Source of the DNA: Symsagittifera roscoffensis
Taxonomy: Eukaryota; Xenacoelomorpha; Acoela; Convolutidae
Length of the DNA: 64,000 bases
Direction: 5' to 3'
Assembly: GCF_963678635.1 (NCBI RefSeq)
Contig: NC_087066.1
Location: 33,299,301-33,363,300, forward strand
A program made the position numbers and the translations under genes. Below, piece by piece: positions 13,681 through 27,382 of the stretch. Under the pieces are notes generated by a model. The model saw only the letters and a list, made by a program, of their open reading frames with translations. It had not been told where the DNA came from and did no database searches. The stretch's first letter is position 1. Each line of letters starts with the position of its first letter.

Positions 13681-14940
13681 AATGAAATCTTGGCATAAAC
13701 AAAAAATTAAGCGCGAAAAAGCCAATATCACTTCTTTAGGAAACAAAGGGTTACCCAGATTTTTTCGAAAAATTAGCAACGCCACAACTGATGAAAAGAC
13801 CGACATTTTAGAATATCATTACACAGATACAAAAGTACAGTGTCTACCGCTAAACTTAATTTGAAAAGCATTCCAAGCATCACACTACCTAAGTACAAAA
13901 GGAATCATTGGATCAGAGGAAAACATATCATAATTTTACACAAAATTGTTACTTTCCAAAGGCATCAATAAGGATTAAAGTATTTTGCAATGACTGTATC
14001 ACCTGTCAGCTGAATGAATACTTTCCACGTCAAAGACAATTGCAGAGAAACAAAACTTTAAAGGTCAAAGCTTATCTTTTAGCCACAAAATCTCGTTTGA
14101 TACAAAAGGCCCTATTTCACAACCCTCCAAAAAAATTCATGAACATTGGATAGCAAATTTCAGATTACCCGAAATCCTTGTTACAGACAACAAAACAAAA
14201 TTTAATAATAAGGAAAAAATCACATTATGTCATTTTTATAATGTAAAACGCAAAGGTAGAATCTCACATGCTTCATGGACAGTCAGTCTAATTGGAGGCA
14301 TCAACTGTTTGTTAGAAGAAGACCTCATATGTATAATTTACGAACATGATAAAATATATACTGATTGGTCAACAGACGTAAAGTAATTCCCACTAGCTTA
14401 TAACTCTCAAGTTACAACAACAATTCGACTATCACCGTATGAAATGCTCTTAAACCAAAGTCTTACAATACATTAATCTTCACAGCACACTTTCATTCAA
14501 CCAAAGTCCCAATTCGTTTCAATTTAGCACTCCATACTCATGATGAAGATCTTTTTTATCACCCACAAAGTTTAAAATTTGCTTCCGGTACCCAAACTTA
14601 ATGGATTTAAACAAAAAGAAAACACACAGGGAAACTTGCAAAAAAAACTAATACAAAGACAAAACATCCAGCTCCAGAAAACTTTCATGCTTTGCACCAG
14701 CTTGAGGATCATTTGTGTGTATTCCAATTTTTGTGTTACAAAAGAGAACCCACATATGCAACACGCAAACAATTGAACAAAACAGAAAAGAAATAACTTA
14801 TCAAAGAAAGCTTTGCGAGCAACGAAGAAATTTTTGCGAGCTAGCTTTATTATATTTTGTTTACTGGATTACACCTTGTTGAACATCTCAAGAAAGCAGT
14901 GAAGCTAAATACTTGATTTACGAACGTACTACCACAAAGA
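13680..14940 (+). pseudogene. Integrase pseudogene copy I4
   Basis: Best preserved integrase copy at its N-terminal end. An ATG-led 60-codon frame (13,682-13,864) covers the linker (HKQKIKREKANITSLGNK). The next frame (13,908-14,153) carries the zinc-type CNDCITCQ pair. About 120 bp present in I1 and I5 (the GGTAATTGTATACGAA section) is missing here near 14,140. The core Asp is at 14,186-14,188 and Gly (14,294-14,296) stands at the catalytic Glu position. Confidence 0.75.
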
Positions 14941-16340
14941 TCCGTTAATGAAAGCAAGAATTAGCAATTTTATACCAAAAACTCTAGACTTCTCCTCACT
15001 AAAATCTCTTCAGATTCACCCTACTTGTCAAAAATAAGAAAAAAAATTGATCTCAATCGATATAAATGGGAAGAAAACAAAAAATAGTTCGGGAAGCAAA
15101 TCAATTTTTGAATGCTCACTCTAAACTCAGTTTCACAAAATCTTAAAACACTTTTTTAATTTTCATACAAACTTTGCCCAATACGCTAACTTTTCGAATT
15201 TTTCTACCAACTGATATTTATTTAAAATATTACTAATCACTTTCATAGTTTTTATAAACCAATTTGTAATTTTTCCCCACTCCGAACCTATTTTCTCTTT
15301 CCCATACTGTTGACAACCTAACTAGAGAAAAATTTTTTCCTAAATGTGACAAAAATGTACTAAATAAAAAAAACCCTTGTGATAGTTTTCGTCAGTTTTC
15401 TAATTTTAATAGCCTATTTTATCTAAACTCTGCGTAAATGTCTTAAGAAAGCAATAATTGCATTTTTATCAATTAATCAACTAAAAACTTTTCTTGAATA
15501 TTTTTTTCAAGCTTTTGAAAATTTTACTGACAAAATTTTTGACCCAACCCCACTAAAAAATTCCCCATACACCAAGCCATCCGAAAACTTCCAGTCAACA
15601 ACTGCAATAAGTCATTGAAATCAGCCTCAAAAACTTACCTATATCCTTCGCAGAAAACTTATATACCTTTGAAGCAAAACATACAGCATTGTCAGAGACA
15701 TTCACATCAGCCAATCGCTACGCACCCCTAAGCGAACCAAAGTACGTAAATTCCCTAGAAAAAATAATAAAGAAGCCTAAAATAAAAAATCATTAGGTTG
15801 ATCAGCCTAAAAGACAAGATAATCTACAAAGACCCGTAAATGAAAGCAAGAATTAGCTTTTTTATGTCAAAAACTCCAGACTTCCCCTCACCAAAATCTC
15901 TTCATATCCAACCCACTTGTCGAAAATGAGACAACAAATTGATCTCACTCAAAACAAATGGGAACAAAATTATAAAATAGTTCGGAAAGCAAACCAATTT
16001 TTGAATGCTCACTCTAAACTCAGTTTCACAAGTTCTGTAATCACTTTTTTCACTTTCATACAACCTTTACCCAATACGCCAAAGTTTCGAACTTTTCTAC
16101 CAACCGATATCTATTTAAAATATTACTAATCACTTTCATAGTTTTTTTAAACCAATTTGTAATTTTTCCCCACTCCAAACCTATTTTCTCTTTCCCATTC
16201 TGTCGACAACCTAACTAGAAAAAAGTTTTTTCTAAATGTGACAAAATCTACTAAATAAAAAAGCCCTTTTAATAGTTTTTGTCAATTTTCTAATTTTAAT
16301 AGCCTATTTTATCTTAACCCTGCATAAATGTCTTAAGAAA
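14930..16340 (+). repeat. E modules between I4 and P3
   Basis: Two E-type units follow I4 directly. The first begins inside the unit, at ATGAAAGCAAGAATTAGCAA, without the usual spacer. The second has the full anchor at about 15,774 and contains a 70-codon frame (15,917-16,129). No intact gene. Confidence 0.55.
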
Positions 16341-18055
16341 GCAATCATAATTAATGAAGCAGTACACCTAAGCATCAAAGATAGATAGATCAAATACAAA
16401 CTACAAATAATACAACTCCAGGGCCATTAGGAATAGATAACACGAAAACTTTAGAATTGCATATTTATCACATACACTTTGAAACCACAGAAGATGGAAG
16501 TGCAAACAAAAAACTTTTGTCATTAATTTTTTTAAAGAAGAACACAAATTTGAAAGTAATCAAAATGAATTAACTCTGATCTTTATCAAAATAATTATGC
16601 TAACTCAAGTTTCAACGAATAAAGTTTTGATGAATCAATCAAAAAAAACATCTGCCACATGTTGTTGACAATACGACACCAAAAACACCCCCACCTTGTG
16701 GAAAAAATTTGGTCAATCCCACTTTTTTTACTACGCCCAAAAAAAAACAAAAAATGTTCAATCATAAGACCTTGAAACAGATTTTTTATTAGACTCAAGA
16801 GTAGAATCACACAGAATCAGTTTTTAGGCATTGAATGAAATCCATTTATTTTATCCCAAACTCCCGTTTTCCAAGACGTTAATCAAACTAGCCACAGCAC
16901 AAGGCTCACGTTAACAGTTTTTGAAAACTCCAATTAACTCTCATACCAACATGAACAATCGAACAAAATAAACTTCTATCAAAACCATTTAATGTCACAG
17001 ATATTAAGTGTAATGTAAAAATTAAACCATTTTTACTAGTTGCTTACAATAAATTGTTATTTTAAATAGTAAATTAGAAATTTAAGATAAATGTACAAAG
17101 ACAAACAAGAGTTTTCAACTTTTTTCAAAGCTTCAATAAACAAATTCCGTTCTTTTTAAAATTTTACCCTATCTACAACCAACAGGATTTCTCAACCAAC
17201 CAAGTTCACTAAAATATTAACGATCAAAACACACAACAGTTATATATGTCTGACTTTGTGCTCAAACCAATTCATAAATTCTTTGGAGTATTATTCTCAT
17301 TCAAAAATTATGCAAAAAATCCAAATACAGACATATTCGCATTATATGTATACAACAACTCTCCATGCAAAACCACACTTACTCTAGGATTACTAGAATT
17401 TTGCGAAACCAATGCAATGTTTTATTCTACTCAAGAAAAATCATACAGAGTTAACAAAGTTTAAAAACGTTTATAAATTTGTCAATCTACAGTATTAATC
17501 GAAGAATTCTCATTTATAAATTTTACTAATGCATCAAAATGAAACACAGATTTTTCTGCAGAAAACTTTATTTCAAAACCGCGTTTGAAAAGTCCAAAAG
17601 CACAATTGAACAAGAGTATTTACCAACGGCAACATTTTTAAAAGTTTAACTTTCAACACTCTGAAATGAATCAGTAAGAATTTGAAAAGCTAGCAGATTT
17701 TTGATAAATTGTCCCATATTATATGCAACATCAAACTCTGATGTCGGTAAAATACATTCATCTTTTTTCTTTCACTCAAATCAGTTCCACTCTATTGAGA
17801 TTGCCAAAAAACCATAATCAGGTAGGAATGTTTGGAAAAAAAAACGTTTTTAATCCCATACATTGTTCCTCACGAATAAAGAACAAAACACAATTAAGAA
17901 CACACTAGCAAACCCAACACTGCAATAAATCACTGCAATAAATCACAAAATTTTCTTTTATCATGTCAAAAAACTCAAAATATTTTCTTACCATGCACAG
18001 TTAACCTGAGAATTGACCTGCTCAAAGTGTAGCAAAATATTGAACCTGTAAAACA
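16340..18055 (+). pseudogene. Upstream pol remnant, copy P3
   Basis: Third P module, more diverged from P1 and P2 than those are from each other. It reads SDFVLKPIHKFFGVLFSF at 17,246 and repeats the P2 structure, including the direct join to the pre-integrase linker near 17,830-17,990. A local CACTGCAATAAAT duplication occurs near 17,916-17,944. Confidence 0.55.
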
Positions 18056-19620
18056 CAAAATGAAATCTTGGCATAAACAAAAAATTAAGCACGAAAAAGC
18101 CGATATCACTTCTTTAGGAAACAAAGAGTTACCCAGATTTTTTCGAAAAATTAGCAACGCCACAACTGATGAAAAGACCGACATTTTAGAATATCATTAC
18201 ACAGATACAAAAGAACAGTACTTCATTTGAATAGCATTCCAAGAATCACACTACCTAAGTACAAAAGGAATCATTCAATCAGAGGAAAACATATCATAAT
18301 TTTACACAAAATTGTTACTTTCCAAACGCATCAATAAGGGTTAAAGTATTTTGCAATGACTGTATCACCTGTCAGCTGAATGAATACTTTCCATGTCGAA
18401 GACAATTGCAGAGAAACAAAACTTTAAAGGTCAAAGCTTATCTTTTAGCCACAAAATCTCGTTTGATACAAAAGGCCCTATTTCACAACACTCCAAAAAA
18501 ATTCATTCATTATGGTAATTGTATACGAATTTACAGATTACGTGGCTCTAAACGCTACGCTACGCTCTAATGCTTATGTATGAATTCAGATAACCTCATG
18601 AACATTGGATAGCAAATTTTGGATTACCCGAAATCCTTGTTACAGACAACAAAACAGAATTTAATAATAAGGAAAAAATCACAATATGTCATTTTTATAA
18701 TGTAAAACGCAAACGTAGAATCTCACATGCTTCATGGATAGTCAGTCTAATTGGATGCATCAACTGTTTGTTAGAAGAAGACCTCATATGTATAATTTAA
18801 CGAACATGATAAAAAATATACTGATTGGTCAACAGACGTAAAGAAATTCCCACTAGCTTATAACTCTCAAGTTACAACAACAATTGGACTATCACCGTAT
18901 GAAATGCTCTTAAACCAAAGTCTTGCAATCCATTAATCTTCACAGCACACTTTCATTCAACCAAAGCCCCAATTCGTTTCAATTTACCACCCCATATTCA
19001 TGATGGAGATCATTTTCATCACCCACAAAGTTTAAAATTTGCTTCCGGTACCCAAACCTAATGGATTTAAAAAAAATAAAACACACAAGGAAACTTGCAA
19101 AAAAAACTAATACAAAGACAAAACGTCCAGCTTCAAAAAATTTCATGCTTTACACCAGCTTGAGATTTCAAAATAGGATCATTTGTATGTATTCCAATTT
19201 TTATTATACAAAAAAGAACCCACAGATGCAACACGCAAACAATTGACCAAAACAGAAACGAAATAACTTAACAAAGAAATCTTTGCGAGCAACGAAGAAA
19301 TTTTGCGAGCCAATTTTATTATATATTTTTACTGGATTACACCTTCTTGAAACATCTCAAGAAAGCAGTGAACCTAAATACTTGATTTGCGAACGTACTA
19401 CCACAGTCATCAAATAAAAAAAAGAAAATCATACCAAAAAATCACTCTAAACTTCTCCCCACAAAACAAAGAATCGTAACTAACAAGACGAAATACACCA
19501 AAAGAAAAATCACGCCAATCAACTCGACTCCAAAATCAAACACGAAAAGATTATAATTTTTCATCCCTCAGTCTAAGAGAGTGAAGAAAGCAGAAGTTCA
19601 GCAACCTCTAATTGATTAAA
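18055..19620 (+). pseudogene. Integrase pseudogene copy I5
   Basis: Full-length degenerate integrase module, closest to I1. It shares the ATTGGATGCATC variant, where I2-I4 have ATTGGAGGCATC. The core Asp is at 18,645-18,647 and Gly at 18,753-18,755. The C-terminal part runs to a Lys-rich, Ser-rich tail ending near 19,600. Confidence 0.75.
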
Positions 19621-19929
19621 ACACTCACTGAATAATTTCGATTTATCAGAAAAAAAATCATCAGAATTAATCAGAAACAATTATTCAAAAATTAAGCAAT
19701 TCTATCAATTGTAAATATCTCACTCTTCATCCATAACACTACTTTTTTCTAAGCGACATAGCTCCATTTTGAACTAAAACTTTAACTATAACTCAGAGAC
19801 CTCCAGGTCAAAAATAAGCAGTACCCTTATGTTTGACAACCTAAATTAAGATCATATAAAAGTTACAACCCCCTTCTATCAACCAATACAAAAACCAAAA
19901 CTTTTGAATACACTTACTTCACGTAAACT

Positions 19930-22900
19930 CCCAGAAAAAAAATTAAAAAGAAGCCTAAAATAAAAAAAATCATTAGGTTGATCAACCTAAAAAACAAAAT
20001 AATCCACAAAGACTCGTAAATGAAAGCAAGAATTAGCAACTTTATACCAAAAACTCTAAACCTCTCCTCACCAAAATCTCTTAAGATTCAACCCATTTGT
20101 CAAAAATGAGAAAAAAAATTGGTCTCAATCGATATAAATGGGAAGAAAACAAAAAATAGTTCGGAAAGCAAATCAATTTTCGAATGCTCACTCTAAGTTA
20201 AGTTTCACAAATTCTTAAAACACTTTTTTAAATTTCATGCAAACTTTGCCCAATACGCTAAATTTTCGAACTTTTCTTCCAACCGATATTTATTTAAAAT
20301 ATTACTAATCACTTGCATAGTTTTTATAAACCAATTTGTAATTTTTTCCCCACTCCGAACCTATTTTCTCTTTCCCATACTGTCGACAACCTAACTAGAA
20401 GAAAAAAAAATCCTAAATGTGGCAAAAATGTACAAAAAAAATCCCTTGTGATAGTTTTTGTTAGTTTTCGAGTTTTAGTAGCTTATTTTAGCTTAACCCT
20501 GCATAATTGTCTTATCAAAAAATAATTGCAATTTTTATCAATCATTCAACTAAAAATTTTTCTTGAATATTTTTTTTCAAGCTTTTGAAAATTTTACTGA
20601 CAAAACTTTTGACCCAACCCCACTAAAAATTTCCCCATATACCAAGCCATCCGAAAACTTCCAGTCAACAACAACAAAAAGTCCTTGAAATCAGCCTCAA
20701 AAATTTACCTATATCCTTCGCAGAAAATTTAAATGCATTGTCAGAGGCATTAAGATCATTAAGATTGTCAGAGGCATTAATCGCTACGCACCCCTAAGCG
20801 AACCACAGTTCGTAAATTCCCCAGAAAAAATAACAAAGAAGCCTAAAATAAAAAATCATTAGGTTGATCAGCCTAAAAGACAAGATAATTTACAAAGACC
20901 CTCAAATGAAAGCAAGAATTAGCAACTTTATGTCAAAAACTCCAGACTTCCCCTTACCAAAATCTCTTCATATCCAACCCACTTGTCGAAAATTAGACAA
21001 CAAATTGATTTCACTCAATACAGATGGGAACAAAATTATAAAATAGTTCGGAAAGCAAACCAATTTTTGAATGCTCACTCAAAACTCAGTTTCACAAGTT
21101 CTTTAACCACTTTTTTAACTTTCATACAACCTTTACCCAATACGCCAAAGTTTCGAAATTTTCTACCATTCGATTTTTATTGAAATTTTTAATAATCACT
21201 TTCATAGTTTTTATTAAACAGTTTGTAATTTTTTATTCCCTTCTCCGAACCTACATTTCTCTTTCCCATACCGTCGACAACCTAACTAGAAAAAAAAGTT
21301 TTTCTAATTGTGACAAAATCTACTAAGTAAAACAGCCCTTGTGATAGTTTTCGTCAATTTTCTAATTTTATTTCCTTTTTTTATCTTAACCCTGCATAAA
21401 TGTCTTAAGAAAGCAATAATTGCGATTTTTATCAATCATTCAACTAAAAATTTTTCTTGAAGGTTATTTTCAAGGTTTTGAAAAATTCACTGACAAAATT
21501 TTGACCCAACCCCACTGAAAATTCACCATATACCAAGCCATCCGAAAACTCCCAGTCAACACCTACAAAAAGTCATTGAAATCAGCCTCAAACATTTACT
21601 TATATCATTCGCAGAAAACTTATATATCTTTGAAGCAAACCATACACCATTGTCAGAAGTATTAACATCAGCCAATCGTTACGCACCCCTAAGCGAACCA
21701 CAGTACAAAACATCATATAACATCCACCATCAATACAACAAGACCTAAGTCGAACAAGACACCAAGGTCCAAATCAAATCCGAAATACCACAATCGACCG
21801 ATAACAATTAATGACGACGAAATAGGACGCTAACAACAGCACGAGTCCAATTCAACATATTCTCATCAACAACATCAACTCTTCTTGATCTATCAAGCAA
21901 TAGAAAATAAAGCACCGCTCCACCTGTGAGTTCAACATGATAACAAAATACAAAAAAATATTCTTTACGATTACCTAGGTTCAATACCCACTTCTGAACA
22001 AACAAGAGAAAATCCATTTAACCTTCCTCCCCCCCCCACCTCTTCATTTAGGCTCCCATATTGGATGAGCTATACATATATTCAAGGCGAACCAAACCTT
22101 GTTAACGAACCAAACGATATTTCCCCAGACACAACTTCATCATCATAGCCAGAAACACTTTCTCATTTCGGAATAAACGACCCATCGAAGTGAAAATAAA
22201 ACTAGAATAAAACTAGCCTATTTTATCTCAACCCTGCATAAATGTCTTAAGAAAGCAATAATTGCATTTTTTATCAATCATTCAACAAAAAATTTTTCTT
22301 GAATATTTTTTCAAGCTTTTGAAAATTTTACTGACAAAACTTTTGACCCAACCCCACTAACGATTTCCCCATATACCAAGCCATCCGAAAACTTCCAGTC
22401 AATACCTACAATATGTCATTGAAATCAGCCTCAAACATTTACTTATATCCTTCGCAGAAAACTTATATACCTTTGAAGCAAAACATACACCATTGTCAGA
22501 GGAATTGACATCACCCAATCGTTACGCACCCTAAGCGAACCACAGTACGTAAATTCCCTGGAAAAAAATAATAAAGAAGCCTAAAACAAAAAATCATTAG
22601 ATTGATCAGCCTAAAAGACAAGATAATCCACAAAGACCCGTGAATGAAAGCAAGAATTAAGCACTTTATACCAAAAACTACAGTTTTCCCCTCACAAAAA
22701 TCTCTTCATATCCCACTCATTTGTCGAAAATGAGAAAACAATTTGACCTCACTCGATATAAATGGGGAAAATCATAATATAGTTTGGAAAGCAAACCAAC
22801 TTTTGAATGCTCACTCTAAATTCACAAATTTTTAAAACACTTTTTTTAACTTTCATACAAACTTTGCCCAATACGCTAAATTTTCGAACTTTTGTACCAA

Positions 22901-25650
22901 TTGATATTTATTTGAAATATTCCTAATCACTTTCATAATTTTTATAAACCAATTTGTAATTTTTTTCCCCAATCCGAACCTATTTTCTCTTTCCCATACT
23001 ATCGACAACCTAACTAGAAAAAAAGTTTTTCCTACATGTGACAAAAATGTACTAAATAAAAAATCCCTTGTGATAGTTTTCGTCAGTTTTCTAATTTTAA
23101 TAGCCTATTTTATCTTAACCCTGCATAAATGTCTTAACAAAGCAATAATTGCATTTTTTATCAATCATTCAACTAAAAATTTTTCTTGAAGATTATTTTC
23201 AAGCTTTTGAAAATTTTACTGACAAAATTTTTGACCCAACCCCACTAAAAACTTACCCATATACCAAGCCATCCGAAAACTTCCAGTCAAAAACTACAAT
23301 AAGTCCTCAAAATCAGCCTCAAAAATTTACCTATATCCTTCGCAGAAAACTTATATACCTTTGAAGCAATTCATACACCATTGTCAGAAGCATTAACATC
23401 AGCCAATCGTTACGCACCCCTAAGCGGAACACAGTACGAAACATCATATAACATGCACCATCAATACAACAAGTCCAAAATCGAACAAGATACCATGGTC
23501 CAAATCAAAACCGAACTACCACAATCGACCGACAAAAATTTCACCCTCGACAAATTAGGACACTAACAACACCACGAGTCCAATTCAACATACTCTCATC
23601 ACCAACGTAAACTCTTCTTGATCTGTCAAGCAATATAAAACACCGTTCCACCTGTGAGTTCAGCGTCATAACAAAATCCACAAAAATATTCCTTACGATT
23701 ACCTAGGTTCAATACCCACTTCTGAACAAATCAGAGAAAACTCATTTAACCGTCTCCCACCTCTTCACTTAGGCTCCCACATTGGATGAGCTATACATAT
23801 ACTCATGGCAATCCAAACCTTGTCAAGGAACCAAACGATATTTACCCAGACACAACTTCATCATCATAGCCAGAAACACTTTCTCATTTCGGATTAAACG
23901 ACCCATCGAAGTGAAAACTCAACACCGAAATTTCAGGATATCAGGAAATGTTTTTCTTTGATTGGAAATTCCAATTCGAATAAATTGAATAAAATCATTT
24001 AGCACGCAAAAACTTCCAGTCAAAACCTACAATAAGTCATTGAAATCAGCCTCAAACATTTACTTATATCCTTCGCAGAAAAATTTATATACCTTTGAAG
24101 CGAAGTATGTCCATTGTCAGAAGCATTAACATCAGCCAATCGTTACGCACCCCTAAGCGAACCACAGTACGTAAATTCCCAGGAAAAAAATAAAGATGCC
24201 TAAAATAAAAAAAAAATCATTAGATTCATCAGCCTAAAAGACAAGATAATCCTCAAAGACCCGTAAATGAAAGCAGGAATTAGCAACTTTATACCAAAAG
24301 CTCCAGACTTCCCCTCACCAAAATCTCTTTATCCCAACCCACTTGTCAAAAATGAGAAAACAAGTTGATCTCACTCGATATAAATGGGAAGAAAATAAAA
24401 AAAATAGTTCAGAAAGCAAACCAATTTTTAAATGCTCACTCTAAACTCAGTTTCACAACTTTTTTAAACACTTTTTTTAACTCACAAACAAACTTTAGCC
24501 AATACGCCAAATTTTCGAACTTTTCTACCATTCGATTTTTATTGAAACTTTTAATAATCACTTTCATAGTTTTTTATTTAACAATTTGTAACTTTTTATT
24601 CCCTACTCCGAATCTACATTTCTCTTTCCCATACCGTCGACAACTTAACTAGAAATAAACTTTTTTCTAATTGTGACAAAATCTACTAAATAAAAAAACC
24701 CTTGTGATTGTTTTTGTCAGTTTTCCAACTTTCATAGCCTTTTTATCTTAACCCTGCATAAATGTCTTAAGAAAGCAATAATTGCATTTTTATCAATCAT
24801 TCAACTAAAAATTTTTCTTGCAGATGGTTTTCGTGATTTTGAAAATTTCACTCACAAAATTTTTGACCCAACCCCACTAAAAAGATCCCCATATAACAAG
24901 CCATCCGAAAACTTCCAGTCAACACCTACAAAAAGTCATTGAAATCAGCCTCAAACATTTACTTATATCCTTCGCAGAAAACTTATATACCTTTGAAGCA
25001 AAACATACACCATTGTCAGAAGCCTTAACATCAGCCAATCGTTACGCAACCCTAAGCGAACCACAGCACGAACCATCAAATAACATCCATCATCAATACA
25101 ACAAGATCTAAAACGAACAAGACACCAAGGTGCAAATCAAAACCGAACTACCACAATCGACCGACAAAAATTTCACCCTCGTTGAAATAGGACACTAACA
25201 GCACAACGAGTCCAATTGAACTTACCTTCATCACCAACATCAACTCTTCTTGATCTATCAAGCAATATAAAACAAAGCACCGCTCCACCTGTGAGTTCAA
25301 CATCATAACAAAATACACCAAAAAAATCCTTACGATTACCTAGGTTCAATACCCATTTCTGAACAAATAAGAGAAAACCCATTTAACTTTCCCCCCACCT
25401 TTTCACTTGGGCTCCCATATTGGACGAGCTATACCTTTTTTTCATGGCGAACCAAACCTTGTTAACGAACCAAACGATATTGCCCCAGAAACAACTTCAC
25501 CATCATAGCCAGAAACACTTTCTCATTTCGGAACAAATGACCCATGGAATTGGAAACTCAATAACGAAAACTCAGTATATCAGGAAATATTGTTCTTCGA
25601 TTGAAAAATCCAATTTGAATAAATTGAACAAGTTCATTTAGTATGCGATT
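19930..25650 (+). repeat. Tandem run of E and E-long modules
   Basis: Uninterrupted run of E units. GCCTAAAATA anchors lie near 19,952, 20,840, 22,578 and 24,196. CATTGTCAGA end blocks lie near 20,757, 21,642, 22,490, 23,372, 24,112 and 25,012. In several junctions the end of one unit (CGAACCACAGTACGTAAATT) passes straight into the start of the next, as in a satellite. Frames such as 24,365-24,652 keep a hydrophobic segment (LLIITFIVFYLTICNFLF), but every copy has stops. Confidence 0.65.
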
Positions 25651-26800
25651 CAAAAGATTTCACATTATAATATCAAGGAACCGGCTTATCTTGTAAAAAG
25701 GATCAAAGATATTGCAACCCCACAACTCGCATCAGGGCAACATATGCACTCAGAAACTCTCGTTGAATTTGACAAAAGATTTGATATGAAAATAAAATTA
25801 ACTCATAAACCCCATATCCCATCCAGATCAAAAGAGAAAGGATGAAAAAACTTTTCATACCAGTCACATTATGCAAAACAAGGTAAACACTGGATAAAAA
25901 CTCCTACCAGAGCATCGTGACAGCACTTCGGTGCAATCCATTATGATGCTCAACTTGATATGAAGCTTGACTACCTTATCAGTAAAATTGTTCAAGAAAA
26001 ATCACTATCTGATCTCAACGTCACTTATGTGAACTAGAACGAACATAAATATTACAATCTTTAGCATTTGCCGTTTTAAAAATATCCTATGCAGGATATC
26101 TACTTTCAGGTTATCGCTCAAATGTTTTTGACGACAAAAAAAACATCCTTTCATTTTCTTCGTGTATTAAAAAAGCCTCACCACTATATGAATTCTAAAA
26201 GAAGAGATGTATCCAAAGAACATCATTAATTTACAAGTATAAATTTCATTTTGTAGATACACTATCACAAAGAACATATTTTTGGGATACCGCTGTCTCA
26301 TGTTGATGAGAATACAGCCGCAATCTAGTAAAAATCAGTCCAAACGAATATAAGTAAAATCGTCTGACAAATTACCCTGCCTTAGTGCCATCTTTAAAAA
26401 AAGTTTTTACCGGAAACCTTTCGCGCTATAGCTCGGAACCCTATTACAGATTTTTAATTCAAAGAATTTACTCTAAATCAGAAATTGAAGAATTCCCCAC
26501 AAAATTGGACACCAATTGGACACCATGGATAACCTATAGATCAAAATCTTCGAAAACTAGCTGAAACACCCAGTTTCGCCGATATCTATAAAAAAATTAC
26601 AGTGGATATTTTAAAGAAATCAAAAACTATATTTATCTCAGCGGTGGAAAATAACACCCATAAGATTTCTCACTAATTTATTTTCTTACACAGAAAAAAT
26701 GAACTCCTCGCATTTCCAGGATGGCCCCAATTTATCCTAGAAAGATATACGCAATCTTTAGTTTCTCAGAACTTTCGTTTTGATACCAAAAAGGAATAGT
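25650..26800 (+). pseudogene. Envelope-like ORF remnant of the same retroelement type
   Basis: The sequence changes character here and reads as one heavily interrupted protein on plus, with fragments such as QKISHYNIKEPAYLVKRI near the start and a Tyr- and Phe-rich part around 26,060-26,450. From composition, its position next to the E modules and a loose resemblance to envelope-like ORFs of invertebrate LTR elements, I infer an ORF3/envelope-type remnant. Many stops and frame changes make it non-functional. A gag-type origin cannot be excluded. Confidence 0.4.
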
Positions 26801-26812
26801 TAGCCCATGTAC

Positions 26813-26813
<1 letters not shown>

Positions 26814-26849
<36 letters not shown>
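26814..26849. repeat. (CA)n microsatellite
   Basis: Pure CA dinucleotide run of about 18 units at the downstream edge of the envelope-like remnant. Confidence 0.95.
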
Positions 26850-26850
<1 letters not shown>

Positions 26851-27382
26851 AATAGATAGACAAGCTGGCGTAGGTTTTGTTGAAACTTTCTCCATATCAA
26901 TTAATAAAAAAAATTTCAGATGCGCAAGCTAGCGAACAAAAAAAAGGTATCAACAAAAGCAAACACAACTGATACTCCACAAGACAATACAATTTCTATA
27001 CACTCAGAGTCATCACCTTTACACAAAAAAAAACAGATTCGTAATCTATGATAAGTACACAAATTTATAGAATCACATTCTCCTTAGCATCACGCATACA
27101 ACAAACATACGAACAAATAAAAGGACAATCATATAATATACATTTTCGTTCTCAAAAAAACTATCTTTTTAGCTCACGATGATTCGCCAGGTTATATCAC
27201 TGAATCGTGATTTTTCTAATCCCTCCCACCTCTAACGACAATTCTCTCTCATACCCAACTCAGACCTTACCTTTTCAGCCCTTTTTTATACCTTTTCATC
27301 TACCTCACCTCATATGCACTCTGATGATTCAATACAGTGTTTTTGACCCCCGCTCCGATTTAATTAAGCCTGTCCTGAGTTA
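26850..27382 (+). other. AT-rich stretch without a convincing gene
   Basis: Short Lys/Thr-rich frames near 26,920-27,050 (KKKVSTKANTTDTPQDN) may be the tail of the preceding remnant. The rest is pyrimidine-rich and non-coding, with a TTTTTTATA box-like motif at about 27,282-27,290. It could be the leader of the next gene-like region, but the evidence is weak. Confidence 0.3.

Larger units (their letters stand above)
1..25650 (+). repeat. Array of degenerate retroelement fragments (P, I and E modules)
   Basis: This whole stretch is built from three recurring modules of one dead LTR retroelement, all in the plus direction. Module I is an integrase region (five copies), P is a pol piece upstream of it (three copies), and E is a downstream piece of about 0.9 kb or 1.65 kb (about a dozen copies). 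Copies share the same internal stops, and none carries an open frame longer than about 95 codons. I see no reverse transcriptase YxDD motif and no LTR pair. The layout looks like satellite-style DNA amplification of one dead element, not independent insertions. Module borders are approximate because they were placed by eye. Confidence 0.8.
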
